Shown: one piece after another, positions 11,914 to 22,860 of the stretch | How the letters are laid out: each line of letters opens with the position of its first letter | How positions within the stretch are numbered: the stretch's first letter is position 1 | Assembly (NCBI GenBank): GCA_027625915.1 | Contig: JANTQA010000015.1 | Span: 5,051,001-5,115,000, forward strand | Length of the DNA stretch: 64,000 nt | From: Anaeramoeba flamelloides | Lineage: Eukaryota > Metamonada > Anaeramoebidae | Direction of reading: 5' to 3' | Translations under genes and position numbers: made by a program | The notes under the pieces: model-generated | Told to the model about the DNA's origin: nothing | The model's input: only the letters and a program-made list of their open reading frames with translations | The model's database searches: none

Positions 11914-13318
11914 TTATTTTTTGATATTTTTCATTTTAGATAAAAAATTTTTACCAATTCTCCCCTCTAAAAAACGTTTCCTTTGCGAAACCAAAGTCTT
12001 GTCCATTTTTGTCTCGAGGTTTACCTTTTTTTCATTTTCCCTTTTTAGCTTTTTTTTCTTTTTCTTTTGATTTTTATTTGCTAATGATGAAGAATCAAAA
12101 ATAATTTTGATTTTTTGTTTTAATTCCCCTTTTTGAATTTGTATCTCTTTGTGTGTAGGTTTTCGGTTTTTGTTCTTCTTTTTTAATAATAATTTTTGGA
12201 TTTTTTCTTTTTGGATCTTTGATTGTTGTAAATTTTCTATTGTTTTTTCAATTTCATTAATAAAATCTGAAAGATCTATTGAAATTTCAATTTCGTTTGG
12301 CTCTTGGATAATTTCATGTATCGCTAGGAAAATTGAATTTTCAATTAATTTACTAATTAGTTCAAGCCTTAATTGATCCTCCTTTTCACCGATTTGGGGC
12401 AGTATCTGGAATTCAAGATCAGAGTTTTTCATGAGGGAGATTGCCAATTTTGGATTTAATTTATTTGGGATTTTGATGTTCAGATTGAGATCAAAAAATT
12501 TTAAAGAAAAATTTATCGTGATCGGCAATGAGGCAAAGTTTGGCACAGGCCAATTTAAAACAAAAGAAGTGTGGGTTTCAAATGACAAAAACGAAAACAA
12601 TTTAGTTGATTGTTCTTTGCCAAATGTAAGATTTAAATCTAAATCAAAGGCATTTTGTGTTTTAATTTTCCCTTTGGAGTCAGACGAAGGACGCAGAGAT
12701 ACAGACTCTAATTTTGGGATTTCTCTTCCTATTCGAAGGTTGTCAATCTCAATTTTTGGCTAGTAAGGAATATTAGTATGAATTTGGATTCAAGTTTTTT
12801 TTTTTGATCGAAAATTGATCTTTAAAATATTTGAGCCTTTTTTTTTTTTTTTTTTATTTTCAAAAAACAATAGTTACCAACATCTCTGGCAATTGCTGTG
12901 TGCTAAGAGCTAAATTGATCAATTCTTCAAAAGAAGTTAAAAATTTGTTTGTTATTATCTCATCAGCAATTCTTGTAAGAAGATAATTTATCCATTTGCA
13001 TGTTTCATTTAATGGGGAAAAATTAAATTTTTGGTTAAGAAAAGGGAAAAGGAATTCCGTAATGGCCTGATCTTTCACAAAAGGTAAACCAGTTTTATGG
13101 GCGTTCCCAAAGGGAACTTGCTTCAAATTGTAGTTGCTTGAATTCGTAAGGCTTTTAACTGATCGTGGATTGAAAACAGTTTTTTTTAACTTGATGTTCT
13201 CTTCTGGAATTTCAATCCATTTAAAAAGTATGTACAGTAATAAACAGAAAAATATTGTCAAAAAAAAGGACACACCATCAGAAAAACCAAAAATATAATT
13301 TATTATATTTTTGAACAT
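11914..13318 (-). CDS. Membrane-anchored SMP-domain lipid-transfer protein
   Basis: Two exons (13318-12878 and 12759-11914) with a 118 bp intron join in phase 0 to 428 residues. A hydrophobic N-terminal segment spans about residues 15-36 and is followed by a basic linker. Residues from about 104 (NETCKWINYLLTRIADEI) to about 306 match the SMP pattern: an early Trp-Ile-Asn helix, LRIGREIPKLESVSL, then alternating beta strands (LNWPVPNFASLPITINF, KLNPKLAISLM) and a final NEIEISIDL. SMP domains form lipid-binding tubes that act at ER contact sites, as in TEX2/Nvj2 and tricalbins. The tail from about residue 320 is very Lys/Glu-rich and probably helical or disordered. I see no C2 or PH domain. 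The family assignment rests on pattern, not an alignment score. Confidence 0.8.
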
Positions 13319-13904
13319 GTTGGTTCTTAAAGTGAAAAATTGTTAAAAAAATGAAAATACAAAGTTTTTCCTCACTACAAAAATTGAACTGACTTTGACA
13401 TATCTTTGAGTCTATTCAACCTTTCAAACATAATTGCATCAGTTACCAATCTTTCAAAGACTTTCTAACATATTTAAAAGAGGATAGGTTTTGTTCAAGT
13501 GAAATTATTTTTTGTTGTTGATGATATTCTCATTTTTAAATAAATTTAAGGTTCAACCTCAGAGAAATTAAGAGTTTCTCCAAATAGCAAATTGAAAAAC
13601 TGATTCATATGGATTCAAAGTGCTGAAAAATAGTTATTTCGATTTTGAGAGCTTATAGATATTTGAAATAAAAATGGGATAAAATTTCATCGGATACTCT
13701 AATTTTAATTTCAAAAATTCAATGTTTCACTTTTAGGATACTTCATTCACGCAAAGTATATCAATAGATAAATATAAAAAAGTTCGATCCAGATAAATAA
13801 AGAGCCTGGAATTTCAATTTATTACTTGAAAGTTTCCAAGTTATAAAAGAAAAGCAGAGAAATTAAGTGATCAGTTTTTTTAATTCATTATTTAAAGAAC
13901 AATA

Positions 13905-14135
13905 CTGATAAATTCTAATAAATTTCAAAAAATTTTTAGTTCAATTTCCATTTTTATAATTATTCGAACTGTTTCTTATCAATGATTCCAGTACAAAGAA
14001 TATTTTGAAGAACAACTAATTTTACAGACTTTCTTAATACTTGACTTCATAAAATGCTTTATTCAAAGTTGAGTTAAAAAATTTCAAAAAGGAAAATTCA
14101 GAAAAAATTTACAAGCATGAATTGCAATTTATCAG
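13905..14135. mobile_element. MITE, CTGATAAATTC family, copy 1
   Basis: 231 bp. The left end CTGATAAATTC is mirrored by AATTTATCAG at the right, and TA flanks both borders (13903-13904, 14136-14137). The interior is about 80 percent alike by eye to 18461-18694, sharing TTAGTTCAATTTCCATTTTT, GAACAACTAATTTTACAGA and AAAATGCTTTATTCAAAGTT. There is no coding capacity. Confidence 0.88.
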
Positions 14136-15713
14136 TATTAATGAATCATGAAAATAATAGATTTTTGATTTTATAAAGTTTAAAAAAGAGTTTTTGCATT
14201 AAATATTTAAGTTACAATAATCTTTATTTTACTTTTGGTTTTAGGAAATACTTTTATTTGTTTTTGGATAATTAATCTTTTTGTAATATTTGAATTATAC
14301 AAACAAAATAAACTCAAATTATATTATTTGATTGTGTCTAACCCTAGATCGATCAATAGCCATAATAAAATTTAAACAAATCAATCAATACTTTATTTTG
14401 TTTTTCTGGCTCCAAAATTTAACTTTGCTTGATTTATTATTATTGATAATTTCAACAGAGACAAATATATTTCCCTTTGAACCCCAAATATCCGAATTAC
14501 ATTCAAAATAAAAATTTGAATTTAAATCGTTATTAAAGCATTATGAAATATAGAATTTATAAAAAATTATCTTAAAAAGAAAATTTTTTGTTAAAAATTG
14601 CATAATTACTTGAATAAAATAATAACTTGAAAAAAAAATTTTTAAACATTGGATACTTTTTTTCTTTTTATTGTGATTTTATTATTTTTACCAGCGAAAT
14701 TTTGTAAATAAAAAATTTATTTTTTTTTTTTAAAGTTTGTCAACAAATCAAAAACCTCTCTGTTTTAATGATTAAAACACATCACACTTTACTGGAGATT
14801 TTTTTGGGATTATGTCATCAAAATTGCCTAAAATACTTGATTAAATAATTTATTCATTACAAAAGTTATTTTGACATTCCAAAGAAAAATCGTTTTGTCT
14901 ATTGATTACCATCCAATAACAATATAAATATTTGATTCTAAATAAGAATAATTTAAAAAAAAACTAAATTAAATTTTAAAAATCAAATTTTTTTTTTCAT
15001 TGCAAAATTTGTCAAGTTTTTTCAACATTTAATTTTTCTCAAATTTTTATTATTTGGCCAATAGTTCTAGTCAGATTAACAATTGATTTTTTTTTTTAAC
15101 TTTTACTATTTTTTAATTTTTGACATTTTAAAATCCAGACATAAAATAAGCAATATTATTGAATAAGAGTTCATATATCCGAACTTATTACACAATATCT
15201 ATATTAATTTATATAGGAAAAATTCAAATTTTACGAATATATTATTTAAATTTTTACTAATAACCAAATTCAAAATAATTTTTTCTTGGTTTTGAAGATT
15301 ATTTTATTATCTTTGAATAATATTTAAAAGTTATTTTTTATTTTTTTAAAAATTTATATTAAAATTACTTTATATCTTAAAAAAGTTTTCATTGATTTAA
15401 TTCCAATGTAATGAATGAAATTATTTTACAATTTTTTTTTGTTTTTTCAAGTATTTTCTATCGTTTAAATTGAAGTTTTTGAAAATTATTCTTGTTAAAC
15501 TATTAATTTTGGCCGAAAGAAATGAATTTAATTTTTCTCTTGATTTAATATTTATTTGTATTTTATCAAAAAACAAATGAAAATTTCCCAGTAATATATT
15601 TTTTTATTTCTTTATTTTTATCATTAATTAATCACTTTAATTAATGTCTATTATTAATAAATCAATATATTAGAATTTTTAATTTCTATTATTGTGATAA
15701 AATTTCTTATTTA

Positions 15714-16062
15714 CAGTCAGTTCCACTTTTAAGGCACAAGATTTCAACGAAATTTAAGGCACAAAAAAAATTTAAATTATAATACATTTTTTTGATTTTT
15801 TTTTGTACACAAATTATTTTATCAGAATATGTATTTTTTTCTTGAGTTGTTAATTTTTTTTTTGTGTATTAATTTTCTTTACTAGTTTGTTTCTTACAAG
15901 TGAAATTGACAATACTTATAACAAATAAAGAACAAATAAAAAATAAAGAACAAACAAAAAAAAAGAACAAATAAAAAAAAAGAACACATAAAAAATAAAG
16001 AATTAATAAAAATTTTAAAGAAATTTTGTTTAAATTTTGTGTCTTAAAAGTGGAACTGACTG
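15714..16062. mobile_element. Foldback MITE, CAGTCAGTTCCAC family, copy 2 (expanded centre)
   Basis: 349 bp with TA on both borders. The ends are CAGTCAGTTCCACTTTTAAG and its complement. Only the outer one or two TTAAGGCACAA motifs survive on each side. The centre is replaced by sequence including a degenerate tandem run of AAAGAACAAATAAAA-type units at about 15925-16010. It is clearly the same family but about 150 bp longer than the other copies. Confidence 0.85.
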
Positions 16063-16436
16063 TATTAAAAAGATGCTAATTGATGTAATGAACGCACAGT
16101 GGAAATTTTTTCCCTCTCTAAAAACAATGTTCAAAATTGAAAAATAAACCAAGCATAATTGTAAATAACCAAAAACAATATTCTCGAGAAAATGCAAAAA
16201 ATATCTTAACTACAAAGTATTTCTTAATATGCCTAACCTATTTCAAACGGGTCTTTATATTTAATTATAAAATACAAAGACTGTTTATAAACAAAAAAAA
16301 AACCCCTCTTTTTTAACAATCTAAAAAAAAAAAAAAAACAATTTTCCATAAAGGATTTTTATAGGTATTGAAATAAAATTAAATAATTGGGGATGGCAAA
16401 ATACCAACTGTTTGTGAAACAATTAAAAAGATTATA

Positions 16437-17772
16437 TTAAATTGTTTGACAAATTTGAGAATAACTATTTGGGATTAACTCCATTGCAAGTTTATAAAAG
16501 CTATTAAAAGGGCAATCTTGGAGTTTACACTTTGGGATTGTCAAAACTTGGTCATTAAAAGTGATTCTTACAAAATATTTCTTGTATTCCTTAAGCAGTT
16601 GGAAAGATAAATGCCCTGCATAGGGGATTTCAGTAACTGTATCTATTCCTAATAATTTAATAAGGGGGTAAAGTGTTGATTCGTGTCCACTGTAAAGCTG
16701 GAATTTATAATTGTTTTGATTATTTATTTTAAATAGCATTGACTCGAGCAAGTCTTTCAAAAACATGACACTAGCAACTCTAGCATATTCGGGATGGCCG
16801 CTAATGTAGTCTAGGACCCAATTATGGTGTTTGTGCAATCTATTGATCATGCTTTCAGTTATTCCTGAAGGCAAGGTCTTGCCATGGGACTGATAACAAA
16901 CTATTGTCGAATAAATTTGTGTTAAAGTTAAACCACCCAAATCTGTTGTTCCAAAGATCGAATTTAATTCGTCTGTGACGTCCTGCATTTGCTTGAGTTC
17001 ATTTTGGTACCCGTCTGATTTTTCAATTTCTTCTTCTAGTTGGGCAATACGTGGACAAAGATCAGAATTGGGATACATATTGTCAGTTTGATCGTCAATT
17101 GTATGGATCGTAACAACATCAATATTGTCAGATTGCTGTGGTGTGGAGGTTGGATACAATCCCTCAAGAAGCCCCTGTGCACTTAACAGGGTTCTTCGAA
17201 TGTCTGTGGATCTTACATAGGTTTCAGATTGGTCGAGTGTGTTTTGTAAAAAATTTGTTTCAAGGATTAGCTTGTTACGCAATTTTGAGCCGACACTTTT
17301 GTGCTGCTCAAACCCTTGCATTGTTAATTGCCCAATTGAACAGTTCCCTTCCAAGACTTGTTCGTTCATCGGGAACTTTTCACGATACAATCGAGAGAGT
17401 TGAATTGTATCATCAAAGGTATCACTTGGATATTGGTATTGAGTCAAATAACAGTACCACTCGGTGTCAATGTTTGGAAGTGGGTAAAGTGGAGATCGAT
17501 CTCCTATTGAGTTTTGATTCAATCCATAAAAGAGAAAAAAAAAAGAAAAAGAAAAAAAAAAAAAAAAAGATTTAATATTCGAAAGCCTGGTTTAAACCGT
17601 TTTGAGGATCGAATTAATTTCGGAAAGAACTCTATTTTTTTGAGTCCACCCATTCTATGAAAACAAATTGTTTACCGTGTCTTGTTACAAGTTGATATAA
17701 TTGTAATTTTTTTGTTGTAAAACAAAAAGGGAGAAGAAGTGTAAAAAAAAGGAAAATTGTTAAGTTGTTCAT
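16437..17772 (-). CDS. Secreted histidine acid phosphatase
   Basis: Exon 1 (17772-17676) and exon 2 (17503-16437) join across a 172 bp intron to 387 residues. Exon 1 encodes a signal peptide (MNNLTIFLFFTLLLPF) and ends in the middle of the active-site motif. The splice rebuilds QLVTRHGDRSP, with catalytic His at about residue 32. VRSTDIRRTLLSAQGLLEGLYP follows the typical family pattern, and the second catalytic block is YSGHESTLYP near residues 303-312. Histidine acid phosphatases hydrolyse phosphomonoesters in the lysosome or outside the cell through a phosphohistidine. The usual HD pair is HE here, a change also found in some branches of the superfamily. Several Cys residues fit an exported protein. 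The signal peptide and the RHGDRSP join make the two-exon model strong. Substrate cannot be predicted. Confidence 0.92.
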
Positions 17773-18460
17773 CTTGGAAGTAGGATTTGAAACAAAAAAA
17801 TGATAAAGCGATTTGAAAAAAATGTTGAATTATTCCATTTAAATCTGAAATTGAGAACAGGAATTGAAAAAATTTCTTTTTAAGGGGTATTCTTATTATT
17901 ATTCCTTTGAGCAACAGTAGATTAAGGTAGGGCGAATAGACTTTGATTTTTATTTGGTTCGCAAACTCAAAAAATACCTAAGCAAAAGACTTGCTCTCAG
18001 ATAAACAAAAAGAAAAAAATAAACGGTTTCAAACATACGACAAATAAGTAAACAAGTTTCTTAAAACAAAGACAAAAAAGAATTCTGTAGATGGTCAAAG
18101 ATTTAAAACTTGAGTATTTGTGAAAAAAAGTAAAGCGGTGGAAAAAAAAGTTAAATACAGGTTATTAATCGAGAAACTTACTTCAAAAAGGTAAAGCTTG
18201 GTTAATAATTGAAAAAATAAATGATTAAAGACAAAATGAAGGATTAAACACAATAACAGTTTTTGGAATACTCTCTTTTTGTATTGGTTTTTTTTTTTTG
18301 ATTGAATAATATGTCCTTAATATAAAAAAGCACTATTTTTTTCTGATTAATATTTTTCGAATTCTAACTTTTAAATTAAATTCAATTAACCACTGGGATA
18401 TAATTTTTTAGAATCAAAACAATCTCAACTTTTGAATATCGAAAATATTTTTTGAAATTA

Positions 18461-18694
18461 CTGATAAATTCGAATAAATTTCAAAATAGTTTTAGTTCAA
18501 TTTCCATTTTTATAAATCTTCGAACTGTTTCACATCAAACAGTTACTGAAAAAAAAAATATTTTTAAAGAACAACTAATTTTACAGAGTTTCTTAAAACT
18601 TGACTTAATAAAATGCTTTATTCAAAGTTGAGTATAAAAATTTCAAAATGGAAAATCAACAAAATATTTCCAAACATAAATTGCAATTTATCAG
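18461..18694. mobile_element. MITE, CTGATAAATTC family, copy 2
   Basis: 234 bp with TA at 18459-18460 and 18695-18696. The ends are CTGATAAATTCGAATAAATT and the mirror AATTTATCAG. It runs in the same orientation as the copy at 13905, with matching interior blocks throughout. Confidence 0.88.
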
Positions 18695-19630
18695 TACTTT
18701 GCACTTTTTTATTTTTTTTTGAAAAATTGGGGTTGAGAAAATTTTGAAATCAAAGAATAAGTTAATATATTAAATTAGAATATTTTTTCCAGAGAGTATA
18801 TCTTTTTTAAATAACATTTTTTTTTAATTTTACTATTTAACAATAAAAAAACATTTGAAGACCAAATTAGTCTCTTTTGTGAAAATAAAATTTCCATACT
18901 TTAGAATTTGTTTTTGTAAATGAGTTAAACAAAGATATTGTATATAAAAATATACAGATTTTCAAGTTTGAATTCAATCATTTTGGCAAAAAAATATTTT
19001 CAAGAAAAAGTTGAATTGAAACTTTATTTATTTTTATTTTTTCATTTAGTTTTTTAATTCTTTTAATTGAAGTTAATTAATCAATTTTCCATTTTTTGTT
19101 GTTTTTTGGGTTATAGGGGCATATTCTAAAAAAATGAAAATTATCTAGTAAAAATGAAATGATTTTAAAGTATATTTTTCTAGAATCACAAACAAATTAA
19201 CAAAAATAATTTTTCCATTTAATTATTTATTCTATTTTGGCTCAAAAACATTAATAATATTTGAAACTTTTTGACAAATTACCTTTAGAAATTTATCATT
19301 TTTTTTTTTAATAATTAATAATTTTTTTATTATAATTTGAAGAATAAAAACTAATAGTCAAAAAAATTGATCACATTTGTTCTTATTCAAAAATGTTTTT
19401 GAAAACATTACTTACATATTTACCTTTTTTCTTCAGTCTATTGTAATCCGTTTTTTAACCCACTTGATTTTGAAAGTTATTAGGGTATCTTAGACTATTT
19501 GTGATTTTTTTTTTTTAAATATTTCAATTTGAGCCTATCTATTAATTTTTGAATATATTGAAAAGTAGCTGTTTTATCCAGATTTTAAAAAATGAATAAA
19601 AATATAAAACTTGATTCTTAAAAAAAGATA

Positions 19631-19862
19631 CTGATAAATTCAAATAAATATCTGAAAATTTTTGCTTCATTTTCCTTTTTCAAATTTTTTTACTCTAGCT
19701 TTGAATACAACATTCTATTGGTTTAAATGTGAAGAAACTTTATATAATCAGTTGATCCTTCAAAATATTAGTTTTGTTGTGTTATTTTAAAAGTGGTACT
19801 CCAAGATTACAAAAAGGTTAAATTGAACTAAAAAATTTATTACAGAAATCTGAATTTATCAG
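19631..19862. mobile_element. MITE, CTGATAAATTC family, copy 3 (diverged, inverted)
   Basis: 232 bp with TA at 19629-19630 and 19863-19864. The ends are CTGATAAATTC and GAATTTATCAG. The interior aligns better in reverse complement to the other two copies (TTAGTTCAATTT appears as AAATTGAACTAA). It is the most diverged of the three and probably the oldest insertion or a separate subfamily. Confidence 0.8.
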
Positions 19863-20229
19863 TATGATAGTCCTGTAGTGGTTGTATACATTAACTATAT
19901 CAGTTATTTTCCTGTATATCTCTAAAATGAATTATATTTTATTTCTGTTTAAAATTCAGGTTTTATAAATATAAAAAGGATTTGTTATTTTATTAAAGTT
20001 AAAATTAAAAATAAAGATACAATCACATTTAAATAGATTTTGAAAATATAACTAAAGATTTTATTCTTGTCATAATACATTGATAATGATCTATTGAATA
20101 AATCAAAAAACAAAAATAAAATTAAAATTAATAATAAAAATATATATGTATAATTAATTTTCGAATTCAATCAGAATATTTGGATTATTGGAAGATACAT
20201 AATATGATTACAAATTCTTTAAATTTAAT

Positions 20230-21234
20230 TTATAACCAATGAGGTTTTGGTATTTGGTTATTTATAAATTTTAACTTTTCTCTTCGTCTTCTCTGGCCAA
20301 ACCACCTTTGAACTTGTAACTCTGGGGTTTGTGTTTTTTCTGCGAGTAATAATCTCATATTCTTTTTGGGATAGGGTCCTTCTTTAGTTTGGTTATGCTG
20401 TTGAAACCATTCTTCAAAAACCCCCCTGGCAAAATCTGTCGTTCTAAGCCTTTTGCTCCGCCTACTTGTTGATAATTTCATTTTATTTTCCTTTTCTTTT
20501 TTCTCTTGCAATTTAAATACATTGCGAATTTTTTCTTTTTCTTTTTCTTTTTTTTTTTTCTTTAATTTCTTTTTTTCTAGCTTTTTTCCCATTTTTTTAT
20601 GATTCAATTCCCCATTCGGGCATCTTTTTTTCATTTTCTTTTGTTCATTTTTTTGAATTTTACTTTCAGGGTTTATTATATTTGATTTTTCAATTTTTTT
20701 TTTATGTTTTCGTTTATTCTTTAAATTGGATTTTAATTTATTATCATTATTGGTTAAGATTTTATATGATTTTAAATATTGTTGATTTTTTTCTTGACGC
20801 AACTTGGATCTTGTTCTTTTTCTATTCAAGATATTATTATTTAAATGGTTGTCAATGCATTTTCTTGTAATACGTATCTTTTCAACTTTTAATTTGCATC
20901 CCAATCCAAATTCAAAGATATCTGAAAGTGTATTCTGGTTCTTTCCATACTCGTTACTATAATCATAATCGTGATCACTCTCATTATTATGGGAGTATTC
21001 TTTATCATTACCATTATGAGTAAAATTTTCATTTTCATTTTCATTTTCATTTTCATTTTCTTTTTGCTTTTCATTTTCTTTCTTTTCTGTTATCGTCCCA
21101 TATTATAATATTGAAATTATTTGTTTTTTCGTTGCTTGGTTCAAAAGTAAAAACAAATTATCAATTTTTTCTTCAATTTTTGAATTACCACCTTTTTCTT
21201 GAAGAAGATGTTCTAAAGGTGTTGGTGAGTTCAT
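20230..21234 (-). CDS. Atypical homeobox protein, 3' part of locus
   Basis: The frame from an ATG at 21234 to a stop at 20230 encodes MNSPTPLEHLLQEKGG, then an amphipathic stretch, an in-frame TAA at 21105-21103, an acidic EN repeat, a Lys-rich region and, near the C-terminus, a homeodomain. The homeodomain shows helix 1 FEEWFQQH, a long loop to PYP, then LQVQRWFGQRRRREK. The loop is about six residues longer than in ordinary homeodomains; TALE proteins have three extra. Position 51, almost always Asn, is Gln. A candidate 105 bp intron (donor GTAATT within GGTGGTAATT, acceptor GATAACAG at about 21090) would remove the TAA in frame. The homeodomain call is strong; the gene model is not. The product is presumably a DNA-binding regulator. 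Confidence 0.65.
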
Positions 21235-22250
21235 AACTCCTTCAAATATTTATTTTTAGCTTGGTTAATTGAATGAAAATTCTTGTTATACCATTTTTTT
21301 ATTTTTTGTAACTCTTCCATTATCAAAATAATTTTGGTTTCTTTTTCCTTTTTGGCTTGTGAAAAATTTTGCTTTTGATTGATCTCTAATTGATTTAATA
21401 AATATTTTTTCAACAAATTCAATTGCTGATCCATAGAATAATTATTATTTTGATTGCAATTTTTTAATTCTTTTATTATTGGATTGTGGCTTTTTGTTAG
21501 TAATCCGTTTTGATTTTTAAAGTTTAAATCCTTGCTTAAATTTAAAAAAGAGAAATTAATGTTTTTCTTTTTTATTTTGGGTGTTCTTTCAATGATATTG
21601 TTTTGCTCATGAAAGTCTAAGTTCAGAAAAGTATGATATACGTTTTTATTATCTTCAATAACCAATGGTTGGAAATCTAAGATGCTGTCAGTGTTAGCGA
21701 TATTTATGGTATTATTGACGGGTTCGTTGCCTTTGAAAAAATTCTTCAGATAAGTATCATCAACAAAAAAACCATTTTGTAGTTCTTTTTCTTTATTTTT
21801 TAAGGTCTCACTCTCTATTACATTCGTGGCCTTACAATTCTTATTGGAGAAAATGGTAAAATTGTTGTTTTTGTTTTCCTTATCATCAACATATAAATTG
21901 TAGTGATCAAAACTGTTTTTGTACCCAAGATCATCATGGTTCCCCATTTGCGTTAAGCAATCCTTCGGCAATGTTGGTGTTAACGTTTGGAAGGGTAAAT
22001 ACTCGTCGCTATCAATATTATCAAAATTGATTGGTGTTAGTAACAGTGAAGATATATTTTGCTGCTGTTGCTGTGTTGAGAACATTGGATCTTTTTCATT
22101 AAGGTTTGCTGGTGAAAAACAAAAAGTGGTATTATTCTGATAAAAATTTTTTCGTAAGCTATTATTACCATTCTTATTACTACAAAGGTTATAATGGTTA
22201 TTGTTACTAATATTGTTGTTACTACTATTAAAATTATTATTCAAGTTCAT
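21231..22250 (-). CDS. Asn-rich protein, probable N-terminal part of the homeobox gene
   Basis: A 339-codon frame begins at an ATG (22250) with MNLNNNFNSSNNN. It contains a QQQQQ run, Asn/Ser-rich low complexity and short ordered patches such as SSLLLTPINFDNIDSDEYLPF and IILIMEELQKIKKWYNKNF. I recognise no domain. It ends at a TGA that overlaps the ATG of the downstream homeobox frame by the four bases ATGA. Two same-strand genes overlapping by 4 bp would be unusual in a spliced eukaryotic genome, so I favour one gene with an unresolved join. I found no splice pair that joins the two frames cleanly. Composition fits an activation or disordered region of a transcription factor. Confidence 0.55.
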   Translation of the reverse strand: MNLNNNFNSSNNNISNNNHYNLCSNKNGNNSLRKNFYQNNTTFCFSPANLNEKDPMFSTQQQQQNISSLLLTPINFDNIDSDEYLPFQTLTPTLPKDCLTQMGNHDDLGYKNSFDHYNLYVDDKENKNNNFTIFSNKNCKATNVIESETLKNKEKELQNGFFVDDTYLKNFFKGNEPVNNTINIANTDSILDFQPLVIEDNKNVYHTFLNLDFHEQNNIIERTPKIKKKNINFSFLNLSKDLNFKNQNGLLTKSHNPIIKELKNCNQNNNYSMDQQLNLLKKYLLNQLEINQKQNFSQAKKEKETKIILIMEELQKIKKWYNKNFHSINQAKNKYLKEL

Positions 22251-22644
22251 TTAAAGGTTTTCTTTGAAATTGCTACTTATGTGATTTTTTTTGATCACTT
22301 GGTTTTACTTTTGATCGACAAATATTTGATTGTACTTGTTTTTCTTAAAAGTTAGAAAAAAATGATCAAGAATTTTGCGTCTTTTTATAATAAAATTCAA
22401 ATTTAAAATATTATTCTTGTTGATCGTGATGTTTTCTTGTCTTTAAATTTATTTATCATATCAAAAATTAGTTAATATTATTTTTTGTTCTTGTAATTTT
22501 TTAAACAGTTTTCTTTTGAACTTTATTCGGGAAAAGTATTGGTTCTTTGAGAAAAAAAGGAAACGAGTTTCTTTGGGAATACGGTAAAACATGCTCTTAG
22601 ATTTTTCTTTTTAGAACCATTCACAATAAAAAATTTTCTACATA

Positions 22645-22840
22645 CAGTCAGTTTCACTTTTAAGACACAAACTTTCAACCAAATTTAAGGTTCAAAAAAA
22701 TCTCAAATTAAGGCACAAAATTTCGAATTTTTTTTTTACAATTTATTTTTCCTAGAATTTGAATTTTGTGCCTTAATTTGTGATTTTGATTGTTCCTTAA
22801 ATTTCGTTGAAATTTTGTCCCTTAAAAGTGAAACTGACTG
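22645..22840. mobile_element. Foldback MITE, GTTTCAC subtype, copy 3
   Basis: 196 bp with TA on both sides (22643-22644, 22841-22842). The ends are CAGTCAGTTTCACTTTTAAG, with the T variant (GTTTCAC) present in both arms. Three spaced TTAAGG-type motifs remain in each arm. It lies only 20 bp from the next repeat at 22861. Confidence 0.88.
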
Positions 22841-22860
22841 TATGCTACACAAGAAACGTA

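Larger units (their letters stand above)
13319..16436. other. Intergenic region with two MITEs
   Basis: No gene is supported. It holds a CTGATAAATTC-family MITE at 13905-14135 and an expanded foldback MITE at 15714-16062. The rest is AT-rich sequence in which I see nothing else of note. Confidence 0.6.
17773..20229. other. Intergenic region with two related MITEs
   Basis: It separates the acid phosphatase start from the homeobox locus end. It contains MITEs at 18461-18694 and 19631-19862. The short open frame at 17672-17914 is a shadow overlapping phosphatase exon 1 in another frame. Nothing else stands out. Confidence 0.6.

Noticed and set aside
13786-13800. GTTCGATCC resembling a tRNA B box.
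   Set aside because: No acceptor stem, A box or cloverleaf could be formed around it.
21103-21105. Possible reassignment of TAA to an amino acid, suggested by the in-frame TAA in the homeobox locus.
   Set aside because: Conserved proteins here end normally at TAA (uS17, acid phosphatase, SPFH, RCC1-BTB, SMP), TGA (FCP1) and TAG (MSH2), at positions expected from their families.
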